Shown here piece by piece: positions 5,569-5,705 of a stretch of 5,705 nt of DNA (position 1 is its first letter; each line of letters begins with the position of its first letter). Origin of the DNA: Chloroflexota bacterium (GTDB lineage Bacteria > Chloroflexota > Dehalococcoidia > GIF9 > UBA5629); NCBI GenBank assembly GCA_026389635.1, contig JAPLHM010000261.1, positions 1 through 5,705 of the forward strand. The letters are read 5' to 3'. The position numbers and the translations under genes are program-made. The notes under the pieces were generated by a model. That model was not told the DNA's origin. It saw only the letters and a program-made list of their open reading frames with translations, and made no database searches.

Positions 5569-5643
5569 TGGTGGCAGCGACTGGGATTGAACCAGTGACC
5601 AAGGGCTTATGAGTCCCCTGCTCTACCGCTGAGCTACGCTGCC
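5569..5643 (-). tRNA. tRNA-Met (CAT), elongator type, CCA encoded
   Basis: A full cloverleaf can be drawn. The acceptor stem GGCAGCG (5643-5637) pairs with CGCTGCC (5579-5573) and is followed by A73 and encoded CCA (5571-5569). The D stem is GCTC/GAGC with a 7-nt loop, the anticodon loop is CTCATAA with CAT at 5611-5609, the variable loop TGGTC, and the T arm ACTGG-TTCAATC-CCAGT. The 1-72 pair is G-C, so it is not the initiator. An elongator Met is most likely; tRNA-Ile2, also CAT before lysidine modification, cannot be excluded without identity analysis. The base of the anticodon loop has an A31-G39 mismatch. A strong promoter lies just upstream. The gene is the apparent integration target of the neighbouring element. 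Confidence 0.95.
5572..5614 (-). repeat. tRNA-internal copy of the att-like repeat (proximal end)
   Basis: This is tRNA nucleotides 31-73 of the intact gene. It matches 4716-4758 at 39 of 43 bases. The 22-bp identical core (5593-5614) spans the anticodon loop, the 3' side of the anticodon stem, the variable loop and part of the T stem, which is a usual crossover region for tyrosine integrases. Confidence 0.85.
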
Positions 5644-5657
5644 GCAAACAAGGTAAA

Positions 5658-5686
5658 ATTCTACCCAGTCAGGCCTTCCCTGTCAA
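5658..5686 (-). promoter_or_regulatory. Strong promoter of the tRNA-Met gene
   Basis: On the minus strand, a perfect -35 TTGACA (5686-5681), a 17-nt spacer and -10 TAGAAT (5663-5658, 5 of 6) place the transcription start near 5651, about 8 nt before the mature tRNA 5' end. The toxin-antitoxin operon lies downstream on the same strand, and no hairpin-plus-T-run terminator is visible between them. Confidence 0.8.
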
Positions 5687-5705
5687 TGACCAGATTGCTT
5701 CGCTA

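Larger units (their letters stand above)
4716..5614. mobile_element. Minimal integrative element or island remnant in tRNA-Met, carrying a toxin-antitoxin pair
   Basis: Two direct copies of the tRNA-Met 3' half, 856 bp apart, bracket a toxin-antitoxin operon and about 147 bp of non-coding DNA. The bracketed DNA looks AT-richer than its surroundings: hand counts give 25 G/C of 60 at 5101-5160 and 23 of 60 at 5461-5520, against 36 of 60 at 3241-3300. There is no integrase, excisionase or replication gene, so the segment is either the leftover of a larger island after internal deletion or a unit moved by an integrase supplied in trans. The orientation fits integration at the 3' end of the tRNA, which remains intact at 5643-5569. 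Confidence 0.6.

Noticed and set aside
5447..5647. Open frame of 66 codons on the minus strand across the tRNA gene
   Set aside because: It is a translation of the tRNA itself (the familiar SSAVEQGTHKPLVTGSIP-type false protein) and continues through the non-coding repeat region; no ribosome site.
1..5705. CRISPR array, phage structural genes, insertion-sequence transposase
   Set aside because: No regularly spaced repeats beyond those listed and no transposase, integrase or virion-like frame on either strand.

Overview
The window is bacterial DNA. It shows sigma70-type promoters, Shine-Dalgarno (SD) sites, lipoprotein signal peptides, a twitching-motility ATPase (PilT) and a tRNA gene with an encoded CCA end. 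Most of it is moderately GC-rich. The lineage cannot be fixed from 5.7 kb. The mix of PilT, small lipoproteins and a DUF1254/DUF1214 lipoprotein would fit an environmental Chloroflexota-like (Dehalococcoidia-like) genome, but that is a weak inference.

Left block (1-2484, minus strand): pilT starts just inside a divergent promoter region. It is followed at very short spacing by an unrecognised 253-aa lipoprotein and a 64-aa two-helix membrane protein, probably one transcript. A further secreted or lipoprotein gene with its own promoter runs off the left edge. Divergent from pilT, on the plus strand, is a 215-aa protein with three N-terminal membrane segments and a C-terminal domain like a small zinc metallopeptidase. 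Its active site reads HELGM where HELGH is expected.

Middle (3177-4613, minus strand): a 478-aa lipoprotein with complete DUF1254 and DUF1214 domains. It has its own promoter and a good SD site, which places its start 32 codons inside the longest open frame.

Right block (4716-5643): a complete tRNA-Met(CAT) gene on the minus strand, and 856 bp away a second, decayed copy of its 3' half (tRNA nucleotides 31-73, 39 of 43 bases identical, with a 22-bp exact core). This is the usual footprint of site-specific integration into a tRNA gene. Between the copies is AT-richer DNA holding a toxin-first HigB/HigA-type toxin-antitoxin pair and a short non-coding end with 17-bp direct repeats. There is no integrase. 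The antitoxin's last codons and stop lie inside the tRNA-derived repeat. The segment looks like a minimal integrase-less element, or the remnant of a larger island, kept by its addiction module. It is the most interesting part of the window.
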